From Quercus robur (taxonomy: Eukaryota > Streptophyta > Magnoliopsida > Fagales > Fagaceae): DNA of 64,000 nucleotides. Shown piece after piece: positions 11,577-22,495 of the stretch. The DNA lies in the NCBI RefSeq assembly GCF_932294415.1, contig NC_065536.1, forward strand, positions 50,530,354 through 50,594,353. Direction: 5' to 3'. The notes under the pieces are model-generated. The model did no database searches. It was given only the letters and a program-made list of their open reading frames with translations, and was not told the DNA's origin. How positions within the stretch are numbered: position 1 is the stretch's first letter; each line of letters opens with the position of its first letter. The position numbers were made by a program, and so were the translations under genes.

Positions 11577-12365
11577 TGTAAGGACTGAAATTGGATTGGT
11601 CCCAAAACAGGATTTGGCTAAATCCCAAGCGGCCCAAATAATAAATTTGTAGAGCGTGGATAGAAGAACTAGATCTATTCCAGAAGAAAGATGATTGAAT
11701 TTGATAGTTTAAGACTGTTGGACATAAGTAAGATCAGAAAATTTATCCTCGGAATAGCTCAAGGAATTTATATTATATTGTCTTGTTGAACAATAAAGTT
11801 ATACAAGAGTCACCGTCCTGTTCTTAGATAATCCCCCTTTTTAGTACATATTTCCATGTTATATATTCCAGTCTTGGTGTCGCCTTTACCACACACGTGT
11901 AGGTTAGATTCGGGGAACTCCTTCCTGTCCCATCCAACACTTCCTAGAACCATCAACTTGTAGCTGTAAGGCTGCTTGATCACTGTTTAGGCATCACTTC
12001 CACATTAATGCGGCCAGAGAGTTGGTTGGGAGTCATTTAATGCAGAGGTAGCAGCCTTTTGAAGATATTTGTTGCCATTCTCCTTTCTTATCCCTTGTTC
12101 GACGTCTAACTCTTAGTGATGATGTAACTCTGAAGTAAGTCCATGATGATATGACACTCGAACTGACCTCAGACACATGTTGCCGAGATGACTTTTATCC
12201 TCAGACGCTTGTTGGACTTATCTCATATTATCTCTACTCCTCTCTTTACTCCGTTCTCCTTATAATTTTATCTGGACCTCTTCAGATGGTCTAACGTCCT
12301 CGGATTGGGCCATAGGCCCAGTTAGTACTGCCTTAATAGTACTTACTGACTAATTGGTCCCTACA
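11577..12365 (-). repeat. 5' LTR (right copy) of Tat element
   Basis: It is 789 bp, TG...CA, and is followed by the target duplication GTGTT. Compared with the left LTR, about 50 differences, mostly C/T and G/A, fit decay by deamination of methylated DNA. Confidence 0.9.
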
Positions 12366-12370
12366 GTGTT

Positions 12371-13083
12371 TATATATAGTATGAGAAAAAAATGTTAATT
12401 AAGTAATTTGTGAAAAAATTTAAATTTGTTCGATAAGAAAATATAAATCAAATTTAAATATGTAATCAAATTTTATGACAAGATTGAATTTTTTTTTTTT
12501 TAATAGAATCAAGATCGAATATGTAATCAAATTTGAATATTCTCAATTCATTTTGAGTCTTATTTTCAGAGTCGATGTCTGCTGGTTAGACTTAAGACCA
12601 AAAACTATAAATAAATAAAAAACAAATTATATTTAAAAGAAATAATAAATAAATAGAAAGCAAATAAAATCAAAAGACGGCAACGCAATTTCCAATATTA
12701 TGCCCCTCATAAAAAAGACAAGAAGATCGGTGGATCACAAGATTCACAACTGAAAGTATATAATAATAAAAAAAGGTAGACTGAAACTGAATATATTAAC
12801 CAGAAGAAAACAAAACTAAAAGTAGTATAAACATTGTCAAAAACAGCAAATACATTAATGATTCATTCATTATCTTTTAAATTTGTGCTTTGGGGTATGA
12901 ACTTAATTTGTTTGCAAGTTACACATGCACTTGGTGGAACTTTAACTCACAACCTCGTATTCCACCTTGGTTTTACCCATTGGTTTAGTTTGAGCGAGAT
13001 CTCACTAGTCTTCTTTTTTTTTTTTTAAATAAATTTAACAGTTATTTTCTGAGGATAGCAATACCCCTTTTTGCCAAATGGAA

Positions 13084-13086
<3 letters not shown>
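12371..13086. other. AT-rich intergenic stretch
   Basis: Apart from T-runs near 12487 and 13011 I see no gene, repeat structure or RNA signature here. Confidence 0.6.

Positions 13087-13115
<29 letters not shown>
13087..13115 (+). repeat. Poly-G tract, 29 bases
   Basis: 29 uninterrupted G immediately precede the tandem repeat that follows. The length may vary biologically or be an assembly estimate. Confidence 0.9.
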
Positions 13116-13481
13116 ATAGTGACTAGGGAATGCATCTAGGGTGTCTCAAAATTTTGTATTTAAGTACTTGTAACTTTTGATCTATTTCAGCAAGTCTGTC
13201 CTCATCGTTATTCCATAGAAGAATGGGGGGTGGGTGGGAATAGTGACTAGGGAATGCATCTAGGGTGTCTCAAAATTTTGTATTTAAGTACTTGTAACTT
13301 TTGATCTATTTCAGCAAGTCTGTCCTCATCGTTATTCCATAGAAGAATGGACCAATAAGAATAGTGACTAGGGAATGCATCTAGGGTGTCTCAAAATTTT
13401 GTATTTAAGTACTTGTAACTTTTGATCTATTTCAGCAAGTCTGTCCTCATTGTTATTCCATAGAAGAATGGACCAATAAGA
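13116..13481. repeat. Tandem repeat, three units of 121-124 bp
   Basis: Units begin ATAGTGACTAGGGAATGC at 13116, 13240 and 13361 and are nearly identical. The joint between units 1 and 2 is G-rich (GGGGGGTGGGTGGGA), whereas units 2 and 3 end ACCAATAAGA. The G-rich joint resembles the poly-G tract before unit 1, as if a G-run was copied with the unit. Confidence 0.9.
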
Positions 13482-13994
13482 ATTCTGATACATGCAATGC
13501 GGCTATATATGAGATGATATTGGAGTATCATATTGTGTTCACCATGAAGAAATGCAGGCCCTTTTTAGTCTGAATTCTATAGGGGCGACTGTTTGAATTT
13601 ATTGATTAAAGGCTTGATGACGAAAACTGTTTATCATTGTTTTTGGAGAGTCAGTATTGGTCTTTCCATACCCAATTTATGTTGTTGATAATCCTCAAAG
13701 GAATGCAATGCTTCTTTCTTTGTTTTGTTTGCAAGCGTTATTAATTGAACTTGCTAAACCTAAACTAATCCATAGTGAGTTTCCAAAAGCAAACACTAAA
13801 ACTTAAAGTGAAACCTTAGCAATATTATTCAAGAAGTTTCTCTTGATTTAAGCCAGAGAAGTTTGTGGACCAAGATTTTCACTCCTTTTAAAGTTCACCA
13901 TTGTTCACTCTTTCATCTTGATTTATTACATGCAGTTGTTGTTTTCTTAACTTGCCTGTATTTTGATTAAATTTGGCATCTATTTTACCTGCAG
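13482..13994. other. Intergenic stretch, possible remains of adenylate kinase intron
   Basis: Nothing coding is recognised. The last bases form a splice acceptor-like pyrimidine stretch ending CTGCAG before the adenylate kinase exon, so part of this may be an old intron. Confidence 0.4.
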
Positions 13995-14078
13995 GTTATC
14001 GATTATTATGCAACGAAGGGTGTTCTTGCACACCTTCATGCCGAGAAAACCCCAAATGAGGTCACTGCTGAGGTTTAG
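13995..14078 (+). pseudogene. Last-exon relic of an adenylate kinase gene
   Basis: After a CTGCAG acceptor the frame reads VIDYYATKGVLAHLHAEKTP and goes on NEVTAEV. This is like the C-terminal end of plastid adenylate kinases (ATP + AMP to 2 ADP). A TAG follows where the family usually has Gln, then Lys-Val-Leu in the same frame. No other adenylate kinase exon is visible within several kb, so this is an isolated exon fragment. The short match limits certainty. Confidence 0.55.
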
Positions 14079-14108
14079 AAGGTTCTAATCGTTTTCCGGT
14101 CTTCTCTA

Positions 14109-14514
14109 CTCTAGAGTTAATAGGGCTGAGGAAGACCAGCTGTGTTGGATCCCCGCTAGGGGTGGTATATACAAAGTCCTATTATCAGGCTCACTACCGG
14201 ACACTCCCCTTATATGCCTTGTAGAGTGGGGTTGCGTGTGTAAGCATAGTGGGGAGACCGCATTCTACATAGGATTTTACTACTATTTTGCGACTATGAG
14301 CACGAGAATTATGGTCTTTGGAATTTTATCTTTTTTGAATCCATTGGGTTTGCCAAAGAGGGTAGTAGATTTGTTGAATGTTGGAAAGGGGGTTTTGGTA
14401 CACATTATTTTGCTGAAATATGGGGCGGGGGCCATTCCATACTTATATGGACCATTTGGAGAGAGTGAAACCAACGTACTTCTGATGAGGTTGATCCTTC
14501 GTTTGAAGGGTTAA
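14109..14514 (+). pseudogene. Degenerate LINE C-terminal (zf-RVT) fragment
   Basis: The frame contains AEEDQLCWIPARGG, CVCKHSGET and a later GPFGESETN. These resemble the 'W-x-P...G', 'C-x-C-x4-GE' and 'W-R-E-R-N' landmarks at the C-terminal end of plant L1-type LINE ORF2. Order and spacing fit, but conservation is weak and segments are missing. Confidence 0.4.
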
Positions 14515-15972
14515 AATTGTATTTTTATTTTGCATTTTATGTTTAATTGGATGGCTGCATTAAGTGCCCTTTCATTTTCTACCTTGAAGAATTTTTACGT
14601 TTATGTGAGTTTAGATGAAGTTTTATTGCCTCCTAAGTACACTGCCTGTGTATCACTTCCTTTTATGGATTGTTGTCCACCTTTGTTTTCCTAAATATCA
14701 GTACAACCATTGGTTTCACGGTATACGTCTTGGACCTCTTGGTTGAATTCGCAATGCTCGATTTAAGTTCTTTGCAATCACAAACCAGGATAGAAGAAAT
14801 CTATGGATAGCAGTCTGCATTAGCTAACAATAATTGTAGAAAGAACACAAAATGAATCTTTTTCTAGAACGATGTCTTTATAACCTTCGGACAAGGCTAT
14901 TGAGAGGGCCTCTAAGAATGGCCTAAAGTTCAGCTAGTAAACTGGTTGTAGTACCCAAAAAGATTGAGAAACCATGGAAGGCCATTGTGTTACATAAAAC
15001 CAAGGTATAAATATTTAAGATATTTTATACAACTTGAGTTTGGAACGAATGTGAGACTGCACTATGAAGCACGGGTGCGTTTCAGGATTTGAGTGCTAGT
15101 GCGGGACTCGGCAATTTTTGAAAAAGTTGGGTGCGGGTGTGGCAATTAAAAAATTATTAAAAATATTTTTATTTATATATTTTATATATTTTTACTATTA
15201 TAATATTCTTAAAAAACACATTACTGTGCCTTGATTCACAAAACAAAGAAAGAAGAAGGCAAGAAACACAAAACACAAAACAAAAAAGAAAACACAAAAG
15301 AAGCAACAAATATTTAGAATAAAATTAAGGAAGGACAGATTTAGGATGTTTGGAGCTCACTCAAAGCCGATTTCGGCATGATTCAAGGCGGATTTCAGCC
15401 TGTTTCGGCCATTTTGGTCCATTTCGGCCGTTTTGGTTGTCAGCCAATACAACCCGATTCGGTCGATACAGCTTGATTTTGGCCGAATCTGCCTGGTTTG
15501 GCGCAAATCGAGCCAAGTCGATGCGAATCCATGAGAAAAAAAGAAAGAAAGAAAGCTCAAACCCGGCACCAACGCATAGGCAGCCGCATCAGATGTCGCA
15601 CACTGTGTCCGACCACGTTGGACTCCAGTGCAGCACCAGCCGCGTCCGTGCTTTATAGGTGACTGGGAAGAGCTTGGCTTGGATAGTGGCCAAACAAGGA
15701 ACAACATCGATGGTCAAAAGACATTAGTAGAGGAAGTGTTGCTGGTGGTGATGGATGGCATCGTTGGTGGTTGCAGGACATTGACAAATTAAAGTAAATG
15801 TTTTTGGAGGGCCAAGCATGGGCACGTGGAAATGTTAGGGTACTAAATCATATACTATATAATAAAAATTGAGTTTTAAAAATGTGATTACATTAAGTGA
15901 CTATCTTGATTCTCAAAAAAAAAAAAAAAAAAAAAAAAAAAAGTGACTATCTTAGTAATTACCTTGTATTAA
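14515..15972. other. Intergenic stretch with unclassified repeat-like block
   Basis: 15060-15140 is rich in GTGCGGG, and 15340-15530 repeats TTTCGGCC and GATTCGG motifs, including ATTTCGG on both sides of short spacers. This looks like a decayed transposon or satellite-like block, but I can assign no family. A 29-base A-run lies near 15917-15942. No gene is supported. Confidence 0.35.
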
Positions 15973-16140
15973 AGTGGGTTTCAGTTAGCTCAACTGGTAA
16001 AGTCTCTGATGGTTGTATAAGAGATCTGGGATTCAATCCCCACCTACACTAAAAATTGATTGGTTGGTTTGATGATAAAAAGCTATCATCAGGAATGGAT
16101 GTTATAGGTTGAAACTCTCTTTCCAAAAAAAAAAAAAAAA
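15973..16140 (+). mobile_element. tRNA-derived SINE, 168 bp
   Basis: Polymerase III promoter boxes are visible: an A box TAGCTCAACTGG (15986-15997) and a B box GGGATTCAATCC (16028-16039). The element ends in a run of A. Flanking direct repeats ACCTTGTATTAA (15961-15972) and ACCTTGAATTAA (16141-16152) differ at one base and are its target duplication, as expected for LINE-driven insertion. Confidence 0.85.
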
Positions 16141-16152
16141 ACCTTGAATTAA

Positions 16153-16701
16153 TAATTTGGGTAAATTACATAATTACTTTATTGTTTGGGGTAGTTTCAA
16201 ATTTAACTCTATGGTGTAAGAGTAGTATTTTTTAGAAGTTCAAAATTTTGGCAATAAAGTTTCACATTATTTTTAATATATAATTATAAAGGGTGAGAGT
16301 GTTTACCTGATGCAATCATAGCATGTTACGTACAACTTTATTATACAGAATATGATATGGAATGATTTAAGCATGGCACGAATTTATATAATATCAATTT
16401 TATTGTGAATATTTTGGTGACAATAATTAAATGACTACTAGTGTATCAAAGGTTTTATAGTTTATAAAGATTTTTTTTTTGGTGTGTGTTTGATAAGTTT
16501 TAGTCACAATTTATATGAATTTATGTCACTTTTAATTAATAGGGACTCAATAAAGCTACAGATTAAAAAGATTTAAGAGTTTATAGTATTTATTAAAACT
16601 ATTTAAAATATAGGGTTTACTTTGAAATCATCACAAGTTTAGGAGAATTATGTAATTTACCAAAGTCTTTAAAGAATTTGAGCCACTTGGTGCAAAGATA
16701 C
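16153..16701. other. AT-rich intergenic stretch
   Basis: Nothing recognised. The composition is strongly AT-rich up to the start of the truncated Tat element. Confidence 0.6.
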
Positions 16702-17507
16702 TGTAAGGACTGAATTTGGATTGAACCCAATATAGAATTGGGTTTTAGGCCAAAAAGCCCAAACAATAAATTTGTAGAGCGTGGATGAAAGAACTAGATC
16801 TACTCCAGAGGAAAAACAATAAAATTTGCTAATTTAAGACTATTAAACACAAGTAAGATAAGAAAGTCTGTCTTCGAAGTGGCTTGAGGAGCTTATATTA
16901 TAATGTCTTGTTTATGAACAAAGTTACAAAAACTCACAATAGTATTACAAAAATTTCTTGATTTTCTCCGATCCTTTCTTTTTAGGCCATCTTCTCATGC
17001 TATATACTACAATCTTGGTATCATCCCTACCATACACGTGTAAGTTAGATTCTGGGAACTCATTTTTGTCCTATCCAACACCTCTCAGAACCATCAACTG
17101 GTAGCTGTAAGGCTGCTCGACCACTATTCAAGTATCACCTCCACATTAATGCCGCCAGAGAGTTAGTTGGGAGGCATTTAATGGGAAGTGTAGCAGCTTT
17201 TTGAAGATATTTGTTGCCCTCCCCTTTTCTTACCCCTTGTCCAACGTCCAACTCTTAGTTGTGATGTAACTTTGAAGAAAGTCCATGATGATATGGCACT
17301 CTTACTGACCTCAGACCCTTGTTTCTGAGATGGCTTTTCTCCTCGGACATTCGTTGGACTTATCTCATACTATCTTTACTTTTCTTCTTATACCGTTCCC
17401 CTTATAACCTCATCTGGCCATCCTCGGATTAGCTAATGTCCTCGGATTGGGTCATAGGCCCATTTAGTACAGCTTTAATAGTACCTCCTGATTAACTGGC
17501 CCTCACA
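16702..17507 (-). repeat. Tat 3' LTR, 806 bp
   Basis: It begins TGTAAGGACTG and ends CCTCACA. It aligns along its length with the LTRs at 1539 and 11577 but with many more differences than they show to each other, so it represents an older or separate subfamily copy. Confidence 0.85.
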
Positions 17508-18006
17508 ATAGCCCCTCAAAATCTTGCTTTTCGACTCCTCGGGAGGAAAGGATGATTTTGACGTCCTTAGCCCATCTTGTTTATGGTCCTATTCTGTATT
17601 CCTGATCTCCTATATGTCTTTTTACCTGCTCAAGGCACGCTCCTAACGCTTCGGCGTCCAGAGCGTGCCATCATTAAATTTTGGTGGCGCCCTTGTCCCC
17701 CACGTTCAACGGTAGGATGTAAATCAAACGGTGGAGGATTTTTCTCGTTTTACGAGCGGGAACTTTCCCGCTTGTAACTTCTGCGCCACTATAAATAGCT
17801 TTTCAAATCAATTATTTTTCTTACTTTCAACAATCACACAGTCCTAAAGCTCATACATTGAACCTGTCTCTCTTTTTCATCTCCCTATGCGTCTACAAAT
17901 ACTAGAAATTTGTTCGAGGGCCATTTTTTTAAACCTGTAAGTTTTCTTAAACCCTCTCAGTTTTCATTTTAAACTTGTTAATTTTTCTTCAAAACCTCTT
18001 AGAAAA

Positions 18007-18998
18007 ATGGGTAAGTTCAAATGTTTGGTTGAGTCCGAGGAGGGTATAGAAAGTTTTAGGGCTAAGTATAGGATCTCACCAACAGTAGGCATGAGGTACA
18101 TTGCCCAGGGGGAGTGGGTAGGTGCTAGGAAAACAGGAGAGGTGGTCATTCCCATGATTGCCTTCATAGAGGGAGAGATGACCATTCCCATGGGTACCAT
18201 TACTAGGAATTACCTCAGGTTCTTTAGACTATCTCCCACTCAGTGCGCTCCAAATATGTTTAGGGTCTTGGGGAGTATAGAAGCTTTAAACGAGAAAATG
18301 AACCTAAATTTGACCCACCATGATGTGAATTGGGTATACAGCCTGCACCATCTGAAGGGTAGGGATATTACCTTAAGTCAAGGCATCCCGAACTGAGGTT
18401 AATCCAGTGTCTCCTCACTTCAAACAATAATTGAAGGAGGATTTCCTAATCTTTTCTGGGAAATGGCACGATGGCCTACCCTGTCCGACTAAGGAGGGAA
18501 AACCAGGTGGGGGTATAGCCGTAGATTTATGAGTCTTGGTTTGCATTTCTCTTTTGTTTCCCAACATCCTTGTCTCTGACGAAACTTTATTCTAATTCAA
18601 TGATTTTGCAGATAAGCGTTCTACTAAACCCAAGCTCAGTTTAGTCAACAAGGAGGGTTTAGATAGGATTCTGCAGCTCGAGGTGTATGTAAACGAAGCT
18701 GACGGTCAACTCCGAGCAGCCCACCTAATTCTTGGGTACACACCCATTTCATTCGCGTTTCAAGCCCCCAAGTACGTAATCAAAGCCCACGATTCTCGGC
18801 TCCACCGGATCAATGTTGCCTACCAAGGGTTCGTTATTTCAGAGGGTGTTCCACTTCCTAAAGGTACTCCCCGTACTCAACCGCTCTTTGTGGCCACTCC
18901 TTTAATAGGAGCTTTCTCAGCCCAACTCATTCTTGAGGAAGGGGAAGAAGGAAAAGAAGAAGAAGAAAAAGATTTGGAGGGGATTGTGGACCTAACCC
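18007..18998 (+). pseudogene. Antisense ORF fragment of truncated Tat element
   Basis: The first exon starts MGKFKCLVESEEGIESF and is open for 129 codons through SPTQCAPNMFRVLGSIEALN and HHDVNWVYSLHHLKG. It is better preserved than the copy at 2827, which has three stops in this exon. A frame break occurs near 18390. The second exon begins after TTTTGCAG near 18612 with the DGQLRAAHLILGY block and continues to the acidic run, where the element is cut off. The 5'-UTR intron (donor GTAAGTTTTC near 17937, acceptor TTAG) is also kept. Confidence 0.75.
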
Positions 18999-19151
18999 GA
19001 GCGTTTTTTTCCAAGGTGCTATTGTTTCCAAATCATTGGTTTAAGGAATAAAGTATAATTATCGGTGGCCTCAACTAACCTGCACCATCTGCCACTGCCA
19101 GTTGTGGTTCACAGTTTATGTTTCACTTTGAAGACGAGGATAATAATTTTC

Positions 19152-19330
19152 TTTTAAGTGATACGTCCACAATACTTTCATAACAAATTACAGATAATTA
19201 CTTATTATTGGTTTTAATTTAAACTTATCACTAAAATTACTTTGTTTCTCCACAACTAATAACCTATAACAACTTGTCATTTAGAATTTATTGTGAAAAT
19301 ATTGTGAAAACGTTGTGAACATAACATTTT
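19152..19330. mobile_element. MITE with imperfect terminal inverted repeats
   Basis: The left end (ATACGTCCACAATACTTTCA) and the reverse complement of the right end (ATGTTCACAACGTTTTCACA) match at most positions. The interior holds TTATTGGTTTTAATT. Related copies with the same ends occur near 47440-47612 and 49162-49350. Confidence 0.55.
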
Positions 19331-19891
19331 TCTTTTTTTAAAATGCAATTAATTAAAATGATTGTTTGTTATTTTTATAACAATCCCACGATTAATGCGA
19401 TGATCTATATACTAATGGAATCCATAAACCACTCTCAATAACTCCAGATCAAACCTAAATACCTAATTATCCTTGTATAGTGCATTAAAGTTTCTTTAAT
19501 TAGATGATACAGTGAGGAGAAAGTTTAGACTATTACAAAAAATTAGATAATCAATAGAATCCTGTAAATGTGATAAATCCAGCCCAATGTAAAAAATTAA
19601 AAAAAAAAAAAAAAATCAAGACATTTGACGTTAAGAATTTAAGATGCATCCTAACAAGTATTAAGCTATCCTTAATGATCAATTTTATATATTTTAATTT
19701 ACAATAGTATCCTGCACACATTTACCATTTGGTACTGAGCTGTAGGCATCCTAGTTAATCAACACTAATATAAACAATGCGAATGTCTGTATGTTGTTAG
19801 GGTCAAAAAAATCAAACACATCCAATATATATGTGCATGACAGTATGCCACATTATGCGTAATGCAGGTTTTTAGAGGGTCAAAATCAAAG
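19331..19891. other. AT-rich intergenic stretch
   Basis: I see no gene or structured repeat. An A-run lies near 19599-19614. Confidence 0.6.
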
Positions 19892-20290
19892 TTGTTAGAA
19901 CAGTCAATACGTCCAAAATACATGTCTTCTCCTCATTGTAACTTTCAAATTATCAAAAAATAATAAAACTGGTTAACAAGTTCAGCAAAAGGAGTAGCCA
20001 AGACATATTTGATTAAAAAAAAGAAATTATCACTAAAAACGCGAAAAGTTGAAAACATTGAACTGAGATGATCCACAAAATTGTTGAACAGTCAAGACTC
20101 AAGAGACGTCCAAAATACAAGTCTCTTGTCTCTATTATATCTATCAAATTATCTAAAAGTTACAGAATTTGCTAAGAAGTTCAACAAAAAGAGAAGCTTA
20201 GACGTAAATCACGTAATTGATTAAAAAACAAAGGAATTATCACCAAAAAAGCAAAAAGTTGAAAACATTGAACTGAGAAGATCCAGAAAG
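19892..20290. repeat. Two-unit tandem duplication, period 189 bp
   Basis: The sequences starting at 19892 and 20081 share TTGTT(A)GAACAGTCAA, CGTCCAAAATACA and AGTTGAAAACATTGAACTGA in the same order with moderate divergence. No coding content. Confidence 0.75.
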
Positions 20291-20771
20291 ATGCTCGAAA
20301 ATCATACAGGTCAACTTTTGATGCACATGATTACACTACAAATCCACACAAAAGTTGGCTTAAATGTGTGTTTGGCAAAAGTTAAAAAGTTAGCTTATTT
20401 TACTATTTAAATTATTTTTGTTACAGTATTATTTATGGATCTTATTACATTTTTTGATACTATTCATAAATCTAACTATACTATTTCAGCTACTTTTTAT
20501 TTTTATCTACAATATTTTCAACAAAAAATTTTCAATTTCAACAAAATAAGCGAATCTCAAATAGACCCTAAATAAATCTTTTCCACCGCCCATGATTATC
20601 TTCATCAATACTTTTGTCGGATAGTTGAAATTTTCTCAGGTTGTACCATCTAATTTTTAAGAAACTTTGATGCACTGCATGTATGTTTAAGAAATAATTA
20701 GAATAATCGACTAAATAATTTTCATCTAGAATCATGATCATCATCCGATACAGTATCTGCCAAAAATTGTT

Positions 20772-20775
<4 letters not shown>
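20291..20775. other. AT-rich intergenic stretch
   Basis: Nothing recognised. Confidence 0.6.

Positions 20776-20803
<28 letters not shown>
20776..20803. repeat. (GA)14 microsatellite
   Basis: An uninterrupted GA dinucleotide run. Confidence 0.9.
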
Positions 20804-20807
<4 letters not shown>

Positions 20808-21378
20808 ATGAGGTTAGCAAGTGATTTTTCTAATTAATATTGTTTAAGCCCACGTGAATCAAACAAGAGTGGAAATTATTGTTTAGTCATGTAAGTTCAA
20901 AGTTGGCATGGCTGGCTTTCCTACCAGTTCAAACGTTGAGCAGATCGAGTTCTTTTTTGATGCAAGCAGATCGAGTTCTTGTAATTGAATAATGGCATGC
21001 TGTTCATGAGGTAGAGAGATACCGATCTGAGAGAATGATCTCGGGGACAGATTTTCCATGTGCCTTAACTCGCTCCTATCTGGCCATGGCACAAGTGTCA
21101 GCATTGGATTGGTGTTAAGGACAGTTTATATTTAGGTATCAACTTGTGATTGGTTTACAACCCTCACACATGAGACCACCACGACTATTTGCAGAAAAAG
21201 TAATTTAAAGTGTATCAATTATAATGTGACATTTAAACATATTGTAATTTTTTTTTTTTTTTAAGAGAGAACATATTGTAATTTAGATGTGTATGTATAA
21301 CATTTTAATGCAGCATTTCACACAACTTTCTATATAACATGTTATAATTAATTGGAGCAATATTATTTTTATTTAGTT

Positions 21379-21410
<32 letters not shown>

Positions 21411-21626
21411 CACTGTCGATATCATTACAAGTTTGTTATTACGAAGAATATTATATCTCCAAACTTTTTTTACTTTCTAATACCGTATCGCTTTAGTTTT
21501 TATTGTTTGAATATTACCTTTGACTATGAACTTTGAAGAAGGTGTTAAATTTTTTTTTTTACTAGTTGGATTCTAACCGTTAATCCATAAATATTAAAAA
21601 AAAAATGCAATTTTATAGTTTAAAGA
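20804..21626. other. Intergenic stretch with TA microsatellite
   Basis: It holds a short direct repeat (GCAGATCGAGTTCTT near 20939 and 20966), a TA-rich run near 21378-21412 and several T-runs. A 73-codon open stretch on the minus strand (20883-21104) resembles nothing I know. Confidence 0.5.
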
Positions 21627-21866
21627 AGGCTAAATTGCAAACTACACCCCTAAAGTTTAGAAGTATTTGAATTTTACACTTTAAAGTTTCAGAATTTAAA
21701 TTTTATTCTCTAAAATTTAGGGGTGCTTGAATTTTACACCCCAAAATTTTAAGAAGTAAAATCCAAACACTTCTAAAATATAGAAGGTAAAATTCAAGTT
21801 TTAAAACGTCATAGTATAAAATCCAATCAACCCCAAATTTTAGGAGTATAATTTACAATTTACCCT
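21627..21866. mobile_element. MITE with about 30-bp terminal inverted repeats, 240 bp
   Basis: The left end AGGCTAAATTGCAAACTACA and the reverse complement of the right end AGGGTAAATTGTAAATTATA match at most positions and continue into C(C/T)CCTAAA. The interior is made of alternating AATTTTACACC-like pieces that also pair, so the whole element can fold back. I see no clear target duplication. Confidence 0.65.
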
Positions 21867-21899
21867 AAATTTTATAATATCCCAGCATTGTTATCCTAT

Positions 21900-22495
21900 T
21901 AATTGAACTTATGATGGAATAAACAGAAGAGTTATTAGAGGACTGTAACCGGTATTTACTCAATGAGTATTATTTGTGTCTTCGTTTTGAACCAGAGTTT
22001 TACAGATTTGTTTCCTCTCATGAAAATAGATATTTTCAAAAATTCTAGTTTGAAATTCTAAAAAATTATGCTTATAATGGAAATTGGAAAAAATATCCCA
22101 TCATTGTACATCCAAGATTTGGTCACAAGATTACTATAGGATGTTTAATTACTAAGCTCAATTCCAAAAATGATATTCGAGCAGAATGAATCTTTCACTC
22201 ATCAGAAATGCATTGGGTCACTAACCCAAATGACACACTCCATTCACACATGGACACTTCTTGGGTATCTTGTTACCAGGCTCTTACAAAGGCAGAATCC
22301 CTTAATAAGGGAATCTTATCTGAAATAGTACCAACTGATCTAGAAGTTTGTAGACAGCAGTGGTTACATGAAGATCATTGGGAAATGTCCAATCCTTTTA
22401 TTGGTCACGATGACCTCTATTATGATAACCATGACCCAGATGTTAATGCTGACGTTGATGAAGAATGGTTCCAAGGAAAAGATGGATGGGACTAA
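21900..22495 (+). pseudogene. Possible C-terminal polyprotein remnant of an endogenous pararetrovirus
   Basis: One frame runs from about 21920 to a stop at 22495 with two internal stops. It carries an HPRFGHKITIG segment and a very acidic end (Asp-, Tyr- and His-rich, then EEWFQGKDGWD). I recognise no catalytic domain in it. The pararetrovirus idea comes from what follows on the same strand: a TATA-box region and then a tRNA-Met-like primer site. That gene-promoter-primer order fits a linearised caulimovirid genome. An LTR-element remnant or an unrelated gene relic is equally possible on this evidence. Confidence 0.35.

Larger units (their letters stand above)
1539..12365 (-). mobile_element. 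Tat-lineage Ty3-gypsy LTR retrotransposon with antisense extra gene
   Basis: Two 789-bp LTRs (1539-2327 and 11577-12365), each starting TG and ending CA, bound a 9.2-kb interior. Both sides carry the 5-bp target duplication GTGTT (1534-1538 and 12366-12370). Transcription of gag-pol runs on the minus strand, so the right LTR is the 5' LTR. Domain order on that strand is gag, protease, reverse transcriptase, RNase H, a second RNase H, integrase. A doubled RNase H and an additional antisense ORF between pol and the 3' LTR are known features of the Tat group. Pol is broken by many stops and the RT catalytic motif is changed. By my hand count the LTRs differ at about 50 sites (roughly 6%), mostly transitions, so the insertion is old. 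Confidence 0.9.
16702..18998 (-). mobile_element. Truncated second Tat element (3' LTR plus part of antisense gene)
   Basis: A single LTR (16702-17507) is followed by the same leader and antisense-gene sequence as the element at 1539-12365. Similarity stops abruptly near 18998, inside the acidic run of the antisense gene. No gag-pol and no second LTR are present to the right, so at least three quarters of the element is missing. Confidence 0.85.

Noticed and set aside
15350..15707. Overlapping open frames on both strands near 15.5 kb
   Set aside because: Composition follows a CGG-rich repeat block. Neither frame resembles a protein I know.
20883..21104. 73-codon minus-strand open frame
   Set aside because: No recognisable domain, no splice or promoter context, and an internal direct repeat. 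Chance openness is the simpler reading.
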